DNA of 8,260 nt from Tannerella sp. (lineage in GTDB: Bacteria; Bacteroidota; Bacteroidia; Bacteroidales; Tannerellaceae): assembly GCA_031275525.1 (NCBI GenBank), contig JAISOP010000263.1, positions 1 through 8,260 of the forward strand, read 5' to 3'. Below the pieces are notes generated by a model that saw nothing but the letters and a program-made list of their open reading frames with translations, was not told the DNA's origin and ran no database searches. Positions 1 to 5,561 of the stretch are shown here, piece after piece; within the stretch, counting starts at the first letter, position 1; the number at the start of each line of letters is the position of its first letter. The position numbers and the translations under genes were made by a program.

Positions 1-46
1 CGCGGTATGGTTTTGTGCATAGCCGATGCTGCGGAGCAAGGAAGAA

Positions 47-107
47 GGTGTGTCAAAAAGTATCGCTCCCTTGTATAAAAGGGGGCGGCATTTTCGACAA
101 CACCCTC
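47..107. repeat. Dispersed hairpin repeat, copy A
   Basis: Bases 47-70 and 81-104 form an imperfect inverted repeat (ggtgtgtc... against ...gacaacacc) around the loop ttgtataaaa; several mismatches are G-U compatible in RNA. Bases 67-107 match the reverse complement of 8012-8052 with only a few differences, so this is a repeated sequence and not a chance hairpin. It looks like one of the short intergenic repeats common in Bacteroidales genomes. No coding content is apparent. Confidence 0.75.
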
Positions 108-135
108 CTGCGTCGTTGGTCGGCGCAAACCGTAG

Positions 136-156
136 GGGCTACCCTTGCGGTTGCCC
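136..156. repeat. Small GC-rich hairpin (REP-like)
   Basis: gggctacc (136-143) pairs with ggttgccc (149-156), with one mismatch, around the loop cttgc. It resembles short palindromic units scattered through many gut-bacterial genomes; that resemblance is from memory, not from a search. It lies inside the segment enclosed by the 20-bp inverted repeat. Confidence 0.45.
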
Positions 157-160
157 TTAT

Positions 161-168
161 TATATTTG
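161..168 (+). promoter_or_regulatory. Possible -7 box facing the rhaM-like gene
   Basis: TATATTTG fits the Bacteroidetes -7 consensus TAnnTTTG. It would start transcription near 175, about 43 bases before the ATG at 218. I see no convincing TTTG -33 element at the usual 19-21 base spacing, so this is a weak call. If the surrounding segment inverts, the box would point out of the left side of the window. Confidence 0.35.
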
Positions 169-217
169 GATGCCTTTTATTGATGGATAGCGCCCAAGTC
201 TTCGGCCCACTCCCTGA

Positions 218-542
218 ATGCACAAAACCATACCGCGCAGAGTATAAAATGAAATTGAAACCCGGCTTCAAACAAGCGTACATCAAGCGTCATAACGAGG
301 TGTGACCGGGCATTGCAGACCTGATTAAACGGTCGGGCATCTGTGATTATTCCATCTATCTGGATGAGGAAACCAATATCCTGTTCGCCGTCCAGAAAGT
401 GGAGGGAGAGAGGTCGTCACAGGAACTCGGCGCCGCCGAAATCCAGCAAAAATGGTGGGACTATATGAGTGATATCATGGAGGTGAATCCCGACCACTCG
501 CCGGTCACGATTCCTCTGGAAGAGGTGTTCCATCTGGATTGA
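218..542 (+). pseudogene. rhaM: L-rhamnose mutarotase (RhaM family), inactivated
   Basis: The family interconverts the alpha and beta anomers of L-rhamnose before isomerisation; it is a small cytoplasmic enzyme of about 104 residues. Recognisable in one frame are YKMKLKPGF, AYIKRHNEV, then after a stop PGIADLIKRSG, DYSIYLDEETNILFAVQKVEG, QKWWDYMSDIMEVNPDHSP and PLEEVFHLD. E. coli RhaM carries the corresponding RRHNPIWPEL and RWWKYM. Two lesions are seen. The codon at 303-305 is TGA where the family has TGG (Trp). The ATG at 218 is one base out of frame: removing one A from the AAAA run at 224-227 would give M-H-K-P-Y-R-A-E-Y-K in frame. The usable in-frame ATG codons (183, inside repeat DNA, and 249) give either an odd leader or a clipped start, and all still hit the TGA. 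The 3' end overlaps the convergent pseudouridine synthase gene by 38 bases. A sequencing error could explain either lesion alone. Family assignment is firm; inactivity is likely. Confidence 0.85.
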
Positions 543-1233
543 CGGGGGTATCCTCCGCCGGGAGGCTGGCGGCAAGCGCTTTCCACAGCCGGTCTTCGGG
601 AACGGGCGCGGTCAGGCAAAGCGGTTGCCGGGTGACGGGGTGGACAAACGAGATGCGGCGGGCATGCAGACTGATCCCGCCACCGGGATTGGAGCGGTCG
701 GCGCCGTATTTCAAGTCGCCCTTGACGGGGCACCCGATTTTGGCTAATTGACAGCGTATCTGGTGGTGGCGGCCGGTTTTCAGGTCGATTTCCAGCAGGT
801 AATAATGCTCCGATGCGGCGATCTGCCGGTAGCGCAGGATGGCTTTTCGCGCATCCGGCGTCTCGACATCGTGGGCGTAGCTTTTGTTTTGCTGTTCGTT
901 GCGTACCAGCCAGTGTACCAGTTCCCCTTCCCGTTCCGGGGGAGGGTTTTTGACGATGGCCCAGTAGAGTTTCTTTACTTCGCCCAGGCGGAATTTTTCA
1001 TTCATCCGCTGGAGCGCCTTACTCGTTCTGGCAAAAACGACCGCCCCCGTCACGGGACGGTCCAGGCGATGGATGACGCCGATAAAAACATGGCCCGGCT
1101 TGGCGTATTTTTCCTTCAAATACACTTTGAGGCTTTCCGAAAGCGGAACATCCCCCGTCCGGTCGCCCTGCACGATCTCGTAGCCGGTCTTGTTCACCGC
1201 TACCAGGTGATTGTCTTCGTAAATGATCTCCAT
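505..1233 (-). CDS. RluA-family RNA pseudouridine synthase
   Basis: This 242-residue protein isomerises uridine to pseudouridine in rRNA or tRNA; the exact target cannot be told. It has the RluA catalytic motif HRLDRPVTG at residues 55-63, with Asp58 as the expected catalytic nucleophile, and the conserved TGRHHQIR segment at 153-160. There is no N-terminal S4 RNA-binding domain, because the catalytic fold begins at residue 1 (MEIIYEDNHLVAVNK). The length fits short RluA/RluC-type enzymes. The last 18 or so residues are rich in Pro, Glu and Asp and look disordered; part of this tail is encoded antisense to the 3' end of the rhaM-like gene. It is the last gene of the minus-strand unit, 72 bases after fabG, and that gap carries a hairpin. 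It probably shares the operon promoter, though separate expression is possible. Confidence 0.92.
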   Translation of the reverse strand: MEIIYEDNHLVAVNKTGYEIVQGDRTGDVPLSESLKVYLKEKYAKPGHVFIGVIHRLDRPVTGAVVFARTSKALQRMNEKFRLGEVKKLYWAIVKNPPPEREGELVHWLVRNEQQNKSYAHDVETPDARKAILRYRQIAASEHYYLLEIDLKTGRHHQIRCQLAKIGCPVKGDLKYGADRSNPGGGISLHARRISFVHPVTRQPLCLTAPVPEDRLWKALAASLPAEDTPVNPDGTPLPEES

Positions 1234-1257
1234 AGCCTGAAAATTGAGAATTCAGAG

Positions 1258-1299
1258 TGGAGAGTGGAGAAAGGACAAGATAGAATGCTCCACTCTCCA
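1258..1299. repeat. 12-bp perfect inverted repeat between fabG and the pseudouridine synthase gene
   Basis: tggagagtggag (1258-1269) is the exact reverse complement of ctccactctcca (1288-1299), separated by 18 bases. The arms are themselves repetitive (gagtgga units). On the minus strand the hairpin follows the fabG stop by about 6 bases and precedes the next start codon. No T-run follows either arm, so it is not a standard intrinsic terminator; it might stabilise the upstream mRNA or partly separate the two genes. The function is unknown. Confidence 0.6.
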
Positions 1300-1305
1300 T
1301 TCCCT

Positions 1306-2058
1306 TTAGGTGTTCATTCCGCCGCAAACGGGGATCACCTGGCCGGTCACGTAGGACGAGAGGTCGGAGGCGAGGAAAACGGCGACATTGGCCACGTCTT
1401 CCGGCGTTCCGCCCCGGCGCAGGGGGATTTGTTTCGTCCATTCCTGCCGGACTTCTTCCGACAGGGCGGCCGTCATGTCTGTGATGATGAAGCCCGGCGC
1501 GATGGCATTGGCGCGGATGCCGCGCGAACCCAGTTCCTTGGCGACCGACTTGGCCAAAGCGATCATCCCGGCCTTGGAGGCGGAATAATTCGCCTGTCCG
1601 GCATTTCCGGAGAGGCCCACAACCGATGCCATATTGATGATGCTTCCGCCTTTCTGTCTCATCATCAACGGTGTGATGGCGTGAATCAGGTTGAAGGCCG
1701 ACTTCAGGTTGACGTTAATGACCATGTCCCACTGCTGCTCGCTCATGCGCATCATCAGGCCGTCGCGCGTGATTCCGGCATTGTTTACCAGAATATCAAT
1801 GCGCCCGAACGCCTTGTTCACTTCTTCCACCACCCTGTGCGCGTCCTCAAAATTGGCGGCGTTGGAGGCATAGCCCTTGGCTGTCACGCCCAAGGCGGCA
1901 ATTTCCTTTTCCGTAGCCAGGCCGTTTTCGTCAATGGTCAAATCCGTGAAGGCGACCTGGGCGCCCTCGGCGGCAAATTTCAGGGCAATGGCTTTTCCAA
2001 TCCCGCGTGCGGCGCCGGTGACAAGCGCCGTCTTTCCTTCCAAAAGTTTCATATACAT
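1306..2058 (-). CDS. fabG: 3-oxoacyl-ACP reductase FabG (short-chain dehydrogenase)
   Basis: A 250-residue classical short-chain dehydrogenase. FabG reduces 3-oxoacyl-ACP to (R)-3-hydroxyacyl-ACP with NADPH, the first reduction in each cycle of type II fatty-acid synthesis, in the cytoplasm. The cofactor motif TGAARGIG is at residues 14-21, NNAG at 92-95, and the catalytic tetrad is complete: Asn117, Ser145, Tyr158 and Lys162 (SVVGLSGNAGQANYSASK region). The end VTGQVIPVCGGMNT is FabG-like. The start could be Met1 or Met3 (MYMKLLEGK); Met3 is nearer the usual FabG start. It lies 37 bases after the ketoacyl synthase stop, in the same operon. That pairing supports a fatty-acyl substrate, but the genome may hold other FabG paralogues, and reductases of this class can serve specialised acyl pathways. 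Confidence 0.92.
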   Translation of the reverse strand: MYMKLLEGKTALVTGAARGIGKAIALKFAAEGAQVAFTDLTIDENGLATEKEIAALGVTAKGYASNAANFEDAHRVVEEVNKAFGRIDILVNNAGITRDGLMMRMSEQQWDMVINVNLKSAFNLIHAITPLMMRQKGGSIINMASVVGLSGNAGQANYSASKAGMIALAKSVAKELGSRGIRANAIAPGFIITDMTAALSEEVRQEWTKQIPLRRGGTPEDVANVAVFLASDLSSYVTGQVIPVCGGMNT

Positions 2059-2095
2059 ACTTATTTAATGATTCAAAAATTCAATGGTTCAAAGA

Positions 2096-3043
2096 TTAAT
2101 TGCACTTGATCAGGCAGGCGCCGGCCGAATAGCCTCCGCCGAAGACGGTGAGGCAAACCAAATCGTCCGGCCGGAAACGGCTCTTGTTTTGCGCATACAC
2201 CAGCGCACAGCTTGCCGCGCCCGTATTTCCTACTTCCTCGATGTTGTGGAGTATCTTTTCTTCCGGTATCTGAATTTGTTCCGCAATATTTTTCATAATC
2301 CGCAGATTCGCCTGATGCGCGATGAAGTAAGAAAGATCGTCCCAGGTGTAGCCGTTGTTTTCCAGCAGCCTGAGAGCGTTCCTGGGCATCAGCGTACAGG
2401 CCTGTAGGAATACATCCTTCCCTTCGGGCATCCGTATGCCGCCGTCGCGCGGCCGCAGCTGGACGCTTTCCGGCCCTTTCCCCAGACAGCCCAGCGCCTG
2501 CGTATAGACTTCCAGCACACGGGCATCTTTTTCCGTGGCCTGTTCCTTCGAGATAAAAAAAGCGACCGAGGCATCTCCCCAGAGATGACCGCTCTGGGGG
2601 TCATCCGGATTGCTGTATGCCCAGTTTTTGTCTCCGCAGATAATCAGCGCTTTTTGTGCTTTCCCCAGGGCGAAATAGCCTTCTATGACTTCGAGTGCAT
2701 TGATGAACGACGAGCAGGCGGATGACAGGGAAAAGGCTTTTGCCTCTTCGATGCCGAATTCACGCTGGGCGACGTGTGCCGCTGTGCCTACCGTATCGTA
2801 GGGCGAATAGGAGGCGGATATAATCAAATCGACTTCCCTGATGTCGTAGGGGAGAGAAGGCAGTGCGTGGCGAATGGCTTCTATTCCCATGGTATTGATA
2901 TTTTCGTCGGGCCGGGCTTTGGAACGGGTGACAATACCCGTACGCTGCACAATCCATTGGTCTGTTAATCCGTTTTTTTCTAAAAAATATTCGTTAGGCA
3001 CCCGTTCTTTGGGGACGTAATACCCTGAAGCGTTGATATACAT
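2096..3043 (-). CDS. Ketoacyl-ACP synthase III (FabH family)
   Basis: A 315-residue thiolase-fold condensing enzyme. FabH-type enzymes join an acyl-CoA primer to malonyl-ACP with loss of CO2, giving the first 3-oxoacyl-ACP. The catalytic triad is visible: Cys110 in SLSSACSSF, His243 in FIAHQANLRI and Asn273 in EEVGNTGAAS. The C-terminal glycine-rich segment FGGGYSAGACL is also typical. The length matches the family (about 315-335). Its start codon shares one base with the stop of the TetR gene (TAATG on the minus strand), implying translational coupling, and fabG follows 37 bases later. SACSSF around the nucleophile differs from the ACAGF of E. coli FabH, and the gene is tied to a TetR regulator, so it may be an accessory paralogue with a different primer preference. 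That last point is inference. Confidence 0.9.
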   Translation of the reverse strand: MYINASGYYVPKERVPNEYFLEKNGLTDQWIVQRTGIVTRSKARPDENINTMGIEAIRHALPSLPYDIREVDLIISASYSPYDTVGTAAHVAQREFGIEEAKAFSLSSACSSFINALEVIEGYFALGKAQKALIICGDKNWAYSNPDDPQSGHLWGDASVAFFISKEQATEKDARVLEVYTQALGCLGKGPESVQLRPRDGGIRMPEGKDVFLQACTLMPRNALRLLENNGYTWDDLSYFIAHQANLRIMKNIAEQIQIPEEKILHNIEEVGNTGAASCALVYAQNKSRFRPDDLVCLTVFGGGYSAGACLIKCN

Positions 3044-3639
3044 TATTTCGTTATTTTGATACCGTTAAAAATTAGATGCATTATATTCTCTTTGTGGCTG
3101 GCGCGTTCGGCCTCCGTTGTACCGGTGAATCCGCGGATATACGGCACCTCCAGACCTTTCAGGGCATAATGGATCGTCAGCGCCGTGATTCCCGTGTCCG
3201 GAACCGCGAACGCGCCTTCCCTTACGCCTTCCTCCAGGATGCTTTGGATGACTTCGATTTCCTGGAGGTCAAATTTCTTTCTTGCCTTTGCCACTCGCCA
3301 GATGTCCCTGAAGAACTTGGCCCGGAGCGTCCCGTTCTGGAACACGATGGCTTTTACCGCATCCAGCCGCAGATAGATGAAGGTGATTAATTTCTCGTCC
3401 GCAGGCAGTTTTTGGGCTGCAAAGTCCCGTAAGGCCCGGTTGAGCTTCTCCAGCTCCGATTCGACTACCGCCCGAAAAATATCCTCCTTACTCTTGAAGT
3501 AGGTATAAAGCGTACGCCGACCTTTTTGCGAAGCCTGGGCTATATCGTTCATTGTGGTATGGTCAATACCCATGCGAGCGAAAAGTTGACGGGCGACATC
3601 TACTAGCACATCCCGGGTTTTTGATACTGTTATCGACAT
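3043..3639 (-). CDS. TetR/AcrR-family transcriptional regulator
   Basis: A dimeric DNA-binding repressor type whose C-terminal domain usually binds a small ligand. With the start at 3639 the protein has 198 residues. The N-terminal helix-turn-helix is clear: RQLFARMGIDHTTMNDIAQ (about 18-36), followed by KGRRTLYTYFKSKEDIF (about 39-55), the recognition helix and the conserved YxYFxSKE segment. The rest is the variable ligand domain. I chose the Met at 3637-3639 over the one at 3652-3654 (MCAKN extension), because MSITVSKTRD is a natural family start and the upstream Met falls against the palindrome and only about 10 bases after the expected transcription start. The gene leads the unit and overlaps the next by one base. 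It probably represses its own operon through the palindrome at 3645-3673; the ligand may be an acyl-CoA or fatty acid given the neighbours, but nothing in the sequence shows it. Confidence 0.9.
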   Translation of the reverse strand: MSITVSKTRDVLVDVARQLFARMGIDHTTMNDIAQASQKGRRTLYTYFKSKEDIFRAVVESELEKLNRALRDFAAQKLPADEKLITFIYLRLDAVKAIVFQNGTLRAKFFRDIWRVAKARKKFDLQEIEVIQSILEEGVREGAFAVPDTGITALTIHYALKGLEVPYIRGFTGTTEAERASHKENIMHLIFNGIKITK

Positions 3640-3644
3640 GTTTT

Positions 3645-3673
3645 TTGCACACATTGGACAAATCTGTGCGCAA
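3645..3673. promoter_or_regulatory. Candidate TetR operator palindrome
   Basis: ttgcacaca (3645-3653) and tgtgcgcaa (3665-3673) are reverse complements with one mismatch, around an 11-base spacer. The palindrome lies just upstream of the TetR start and its distal arm overlaps the -7 box (3671-3678) on the minus strand, covering the expected transcription start. A dimer bound here would block RNA polymerase. Position and symmetry are seen; binding is inferred. Confidence 0.65.
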
Positions 3674-3702
3674 AAGTAGTTAAAAAACTTTGATGCGGCA
3701 AC
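3671..3702 (-). promoter_or_regulatory. Promoter of the TetR-KASIII-fabG-rluA unit
   Basis: On the minus strand TACTTTTG (3678-3671) fits the Bacteroidetes -7 box TAnnTTTG, and GTTG (3702-3699) lies 20 bases upstream at the -33 position. Transcription would start around 3664, leaving a leader of about 25 bases before the chosen TetR start. Confidence 0.65.
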
Positions 3703-3726
3703 CTTTCGGAAAAAATTTCCGGATCA

Positions 3727-3758
3727 TTTGGCTCATTTGGGATTTTATCCTATCTTTG
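3727..3758 (+). promoter_or_regulatory. Promoter of the initiator tRNA
   Basis: TTTG (3727-3730), then 20 bases, then TATCTTTG (3751-3758): a complete Bacteroidetes -33/-7 pair ending 15 bases before the tRNA. It runs divergently from the TetR promoter; the two are separated by about 24 bases. Confidence 0.75.
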
Positions 3759-3773
3759 CACCGTAATTAAGAT

Positions 3774-3845
<72 letters not shown>

Positions 3846-3852
3846 CGCAAAA

Positions 3853-3877
3853 AGCCTCCCACGGGAGGCTTTTTTTT
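3853..3877 (+). terminator. Intrinsic terminator after tRNA-fMet
   Basis: agcctccc (3853-3860) pairs perfectly with gggaggct (3863-3870) over a 2-base gap and is followed by seven T residues. The opposite strand has the same stem followed by TTTTT, so it may also stop leftward transcription from the secreted-protein gene at 3937-4500. Confidence 0.93.
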
Positions 3878-3936
3878 GTGCGGCCAAAGCCGATACCCAA
3901 TTCCTGTTGAAAGACTTGGGAGGACACTTTCAAATG

Positions 3937-4500
3937 TCAGAAAGTATATCCTATACGTAAATGTCCGCGGATTACACACTCGTCTCTCCTTTTGCTGAAG
4001 GTATGCAGGTAACCCACACCGGCGCCGGCCTCGACACTGAAATGCGTGCCGAAATGCCTCCGTAAACCCCACATGGGGACGATGGTCATGTGGGTCGGGA
4101 CAGGATGGGTGTTACCGATGGTCAACTCTTTCGAATAGAGGGAGGTTTTGAGCGAGAAGTAATTGCCCGAGTTGTATAGCGTCCGCTTACCTGCGGAGTG
4201 ACGCCGGGCCAAATCATAATACCACCGCGGTTCAACGGCTATTCCAGGCGTGAGGCTATAAGCGTCGAAGCCGCTGATACTGCCGAACCAAGTGGTATAG
4301 GAATAAAAAAAACTGCCCGCCAAGCCAATCTCGCTCCGAAGCGCCACGGCATCGGTGAGCCGCAATTCGTTATATCCCCAGACACTCATCATACCGACCT
4401 GGACACCCCATACGGACGATTCCACACGCGCCTCCTGTGCATTTCCCAAAAGACAGCCCGATACGGCTATCCCTATCATACAAATTCTTTTCAGTTTCAT
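3937..4500 (-). CDS. Small secreted protein, probable outer-membrane beta-barrel
   Basis: A 187-residue protein I cannot name. Residues 1-22 form a classic signal peptide: MKLKR, then the hydrophobic ICMIGIAVSGCLLG, then the cleavage-like NAQ-EA. There is no good lipobox. The mature part alternates short aromatic and glycine-containing segments (SVWGVQVGMMSVWGYNELRL, LRSEIGLAGSFFYSY, FSVEAGAGVGYLHTF) and ends in GHLRIGYTF. The terminal Phe and alternating pattern are typical of outer-membrane beta-barrels, and the small size would suit about eight strands. It stands alone between the convergent tRNA terminator and the divergent kinase gene. The role is unknown; the barrel assignment is inference from composition and the C-terminus. 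Confidence 0.75.
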   Translation of the reverse strand: MKLKRICMIGIAVSGCLLGNAQEARVESSVWGVQVGMMSVWGYNELRLTDAVALRSEIGLAGSFFYSYTTWFGSISGFDAYSLTPGIAVEPRWYYDLARRHSAGKRTLYNSGNYFSLKTSLYSKELTIGNTHPVPTHMTIVPMWGLRRHFGTHFSVEAGAGVGYLHTFSKRRDECVIRGHLRIGYTF

Positions 4501-4523
4501 AATTTATTTCAGTTTCATCGGTA

Positions 4524-4531
4524 CAAAAATA
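4524..4531 (-). promoter_or_regulatory. -7 box of the secreted-protein gene
   Basis: The minus strand reads TATTTTTG, matching TAnnTTTG, about 24 bases before the start codon. I do not find a TTTG -33 element at the usual distance. Confidence 0.45.
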
Positions 4532-4667
4532 GCGAAAACAAATCAATCGGCTATATGAAATGCAATTCTTAACAGCCTGTTAACCACCGATAATCAGGTG
4601 TTTGGAACACGATGTACCCCCCCAAATATTTTTCCCGTGCGGCTCCGGGGAAATACTGATTTTGTAC

Positions 4668-4675
4668 TATCTTTG
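4668..4675 (+). promoter_or_regulatory. -7 box of the kinase-murF unit
   Basis: TATCTTTG matches TAnnTTTG exactly and lies 24 bases before the ATG at 4700, implying a short leader. The -33 region is GC-rich and has no TTTG. A run of seven C residues (4617-4623) lies about 45 bases upstream. The 200-base gap 4501-4699 holds nothing else I can recognise. Confidence 0.55.
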
Positions 4676-4699
4676 TCCGATATTAAAAAAACCAAGTAT

Positions 4700-5551
4700 A
4701 TGAATCAACAAAAAAGAATTGCAGCAATTCATGACATTTCCGGTTTCGGAAAATGTTCGCTGACGGTGGCGCTACCGATTTTGTCCGCTGCCGGAATTGA
4801 GACGTCTGTCATTCCCACCGCCGTACTGTCCACCCACACGGGCGGCTTCACCGGCTTTACCTATAGAGACTTGACGGAGGACCTGCGTCCCTTCATCCAA
4901 CACTGGAAATCGCTGAACCTTCCGTTCGACGCCTTCTATTCCGGTTTTCTGGGTTCGTTCGAGCAAATCGAAATCCTGGGAACGTTTTTTGACGAGTTCA
5001 AGACGCCGGAAAACCTGATTATGATCGACCCGGTCATGGCGGACAACGGGGAACTGTACAAGATATTCACACCGGATTTTGCCCGGGCTATGAAGGAGTT
5101 ATGCCGGAAGGCGGACCTCATCGTACCGAACCTCACCGAAGCGTGTCTGCTGGTGGGCGAGCCGTACGTGAACGGGCCTTACCCCCAGCCCTACATTCAG
5201 GATTTGCTGAAGAAACTGAGCGACATCGGGCCGGGCAGGATTGTACTGACGGGTGTTTTTCCGGATGACAGCCGGTTGGGCGCCGCAACGTATGACCGGA
5301 CAACGGGCGAAGTCGCCTATCTGCTGGCCGACAAGATACCGGGCTATTACCACGGAACGGGCGACGTGTTCGGCAGCGCCCTGCTGGCCGCCCTGCTGAA
5401 CGATTTCACCCTGCCGGACGCCACACGGATGGCCGTCAACTTCACCGTCGCTTCCATCCGCCGTACCTTCGAAGCCCAAACCGATATCCGTTTCGGCGTC
5501 AACTTCGAGCAGAGCATCCCCGAATTCCTGAAAGAGTTGAAATTAGTCTAA
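4700..5551 (+). CDS. Pyridoxal/pyridoxamine kinase (PdxK/PdxY class, ribokinase-like fold)
   Basis: A 283-residue cytoplasmic kinase that phosphorylates the 5'-hydroxyl of vitamin B6 vitamers for pyridoxal 5'-phosphate salvage. Visible are the N-terminal strand AAIHDISGFGKCSLTVALPIL (7-27), the STHTGGF segment (44-50) typical of B6 kinases, DPVMADNG (110-117), PNLTEA (143-148), and the ribokinase-superfamily anion-hole/catalytic motif GTGD (219-222), with Asp222 as the expected base. The length matches PdxY (about 287). I start at the ATG at 4700; the frame is open to 4598, but that would cross the -7 box and has no family resemblance. murF begins 10 bases after the stop, so the two are probably cotranscribed. 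Some members of this class act on hydroxymethylpyrimidine, which cannot be excluded. Confidence 0.9.
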   Translation: MNQQKRIAAIHDISGFGKCSLTVALPILSAAGIETSVIPTAVLSTHTGGFTGFTYRDLTEDLRPFIQHWKSLNLPFDAFYSGFLGSFEQIEILGTFFDEFKTPENLIMIDPVMADNGELYKIFTPDFARAMKELCRKADLIVPNLTEACLLVGEPYVNGPYPQPYIQDLLKKLSDIGPGRIVLTGVFPDDSRLGAATYDRTTGEVAYLLADKIPGYYHGTGDVFGSALLAALLNDFTLPDATRMAVNFTVASIRRTFEAQTDIRFGVNFEQSIPEFLKELKLV

Positions 5552-5561
5552 AAAGGAACCT

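Larger units (their letters stand above)
1..237. repeat. Perfect 20-bp inverted repeat (1-20 / 218-237) enclosing about 200 bp
   Basis: Bases 218-237 read atgcacaaaaccataccgcg, and bases 1-20 are their exact reverse complement. The left arm may extend beyond the window; inwards the match stops at 20/218. The 197-bp enclosed segment holds two hairpin repeats (47-104 and 136-156) and a promoter-like box (161-168) pointing right. Each arm begins with ATG when read outwards, and the right arm sits on the natural start of the rhaM-like gene. The size and geometry resemble the invertible promoter segments known in Bacteroides, but no recombinase gene is in the window and the arm does not match an inversion site I recognise. 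It could instead be a duplicated gene start left by a rearrangement. The repeat itself is certain; the function is inference. Confidence 0.85.

Noticed and set aside
15..305. Open frame with a GTG start running into the RhaM-like sequence
   Set aside because: Its first two thirds translate repeat and hairpin DNA with no family resemblance; only the last 25 or so codons are RhaM-like, and it ends at the premature TGA.
303..305. TGA read as tryptophan or selenocysteine
   Set aside because: The TetR, RluA, murF and rhaM frames use TGA or other normal stops in a standard way, Trp elsewhere is TGG, and no SECIS-like hairpin directly follows. A nonsense mutation is simpler.
748..2109. 453-codon plus-strand open frame
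   Set aside because: It lies antisense across fabG, the gap and the pseudouridine synthase gene, both of which have clear catalytic motifs; its translation resembles no family.
4598..4699. N-terminal extension of the kinase
   Set aside because: It would cross the TATCTTTG promoter box, and the family start matches the ATG at 4700.
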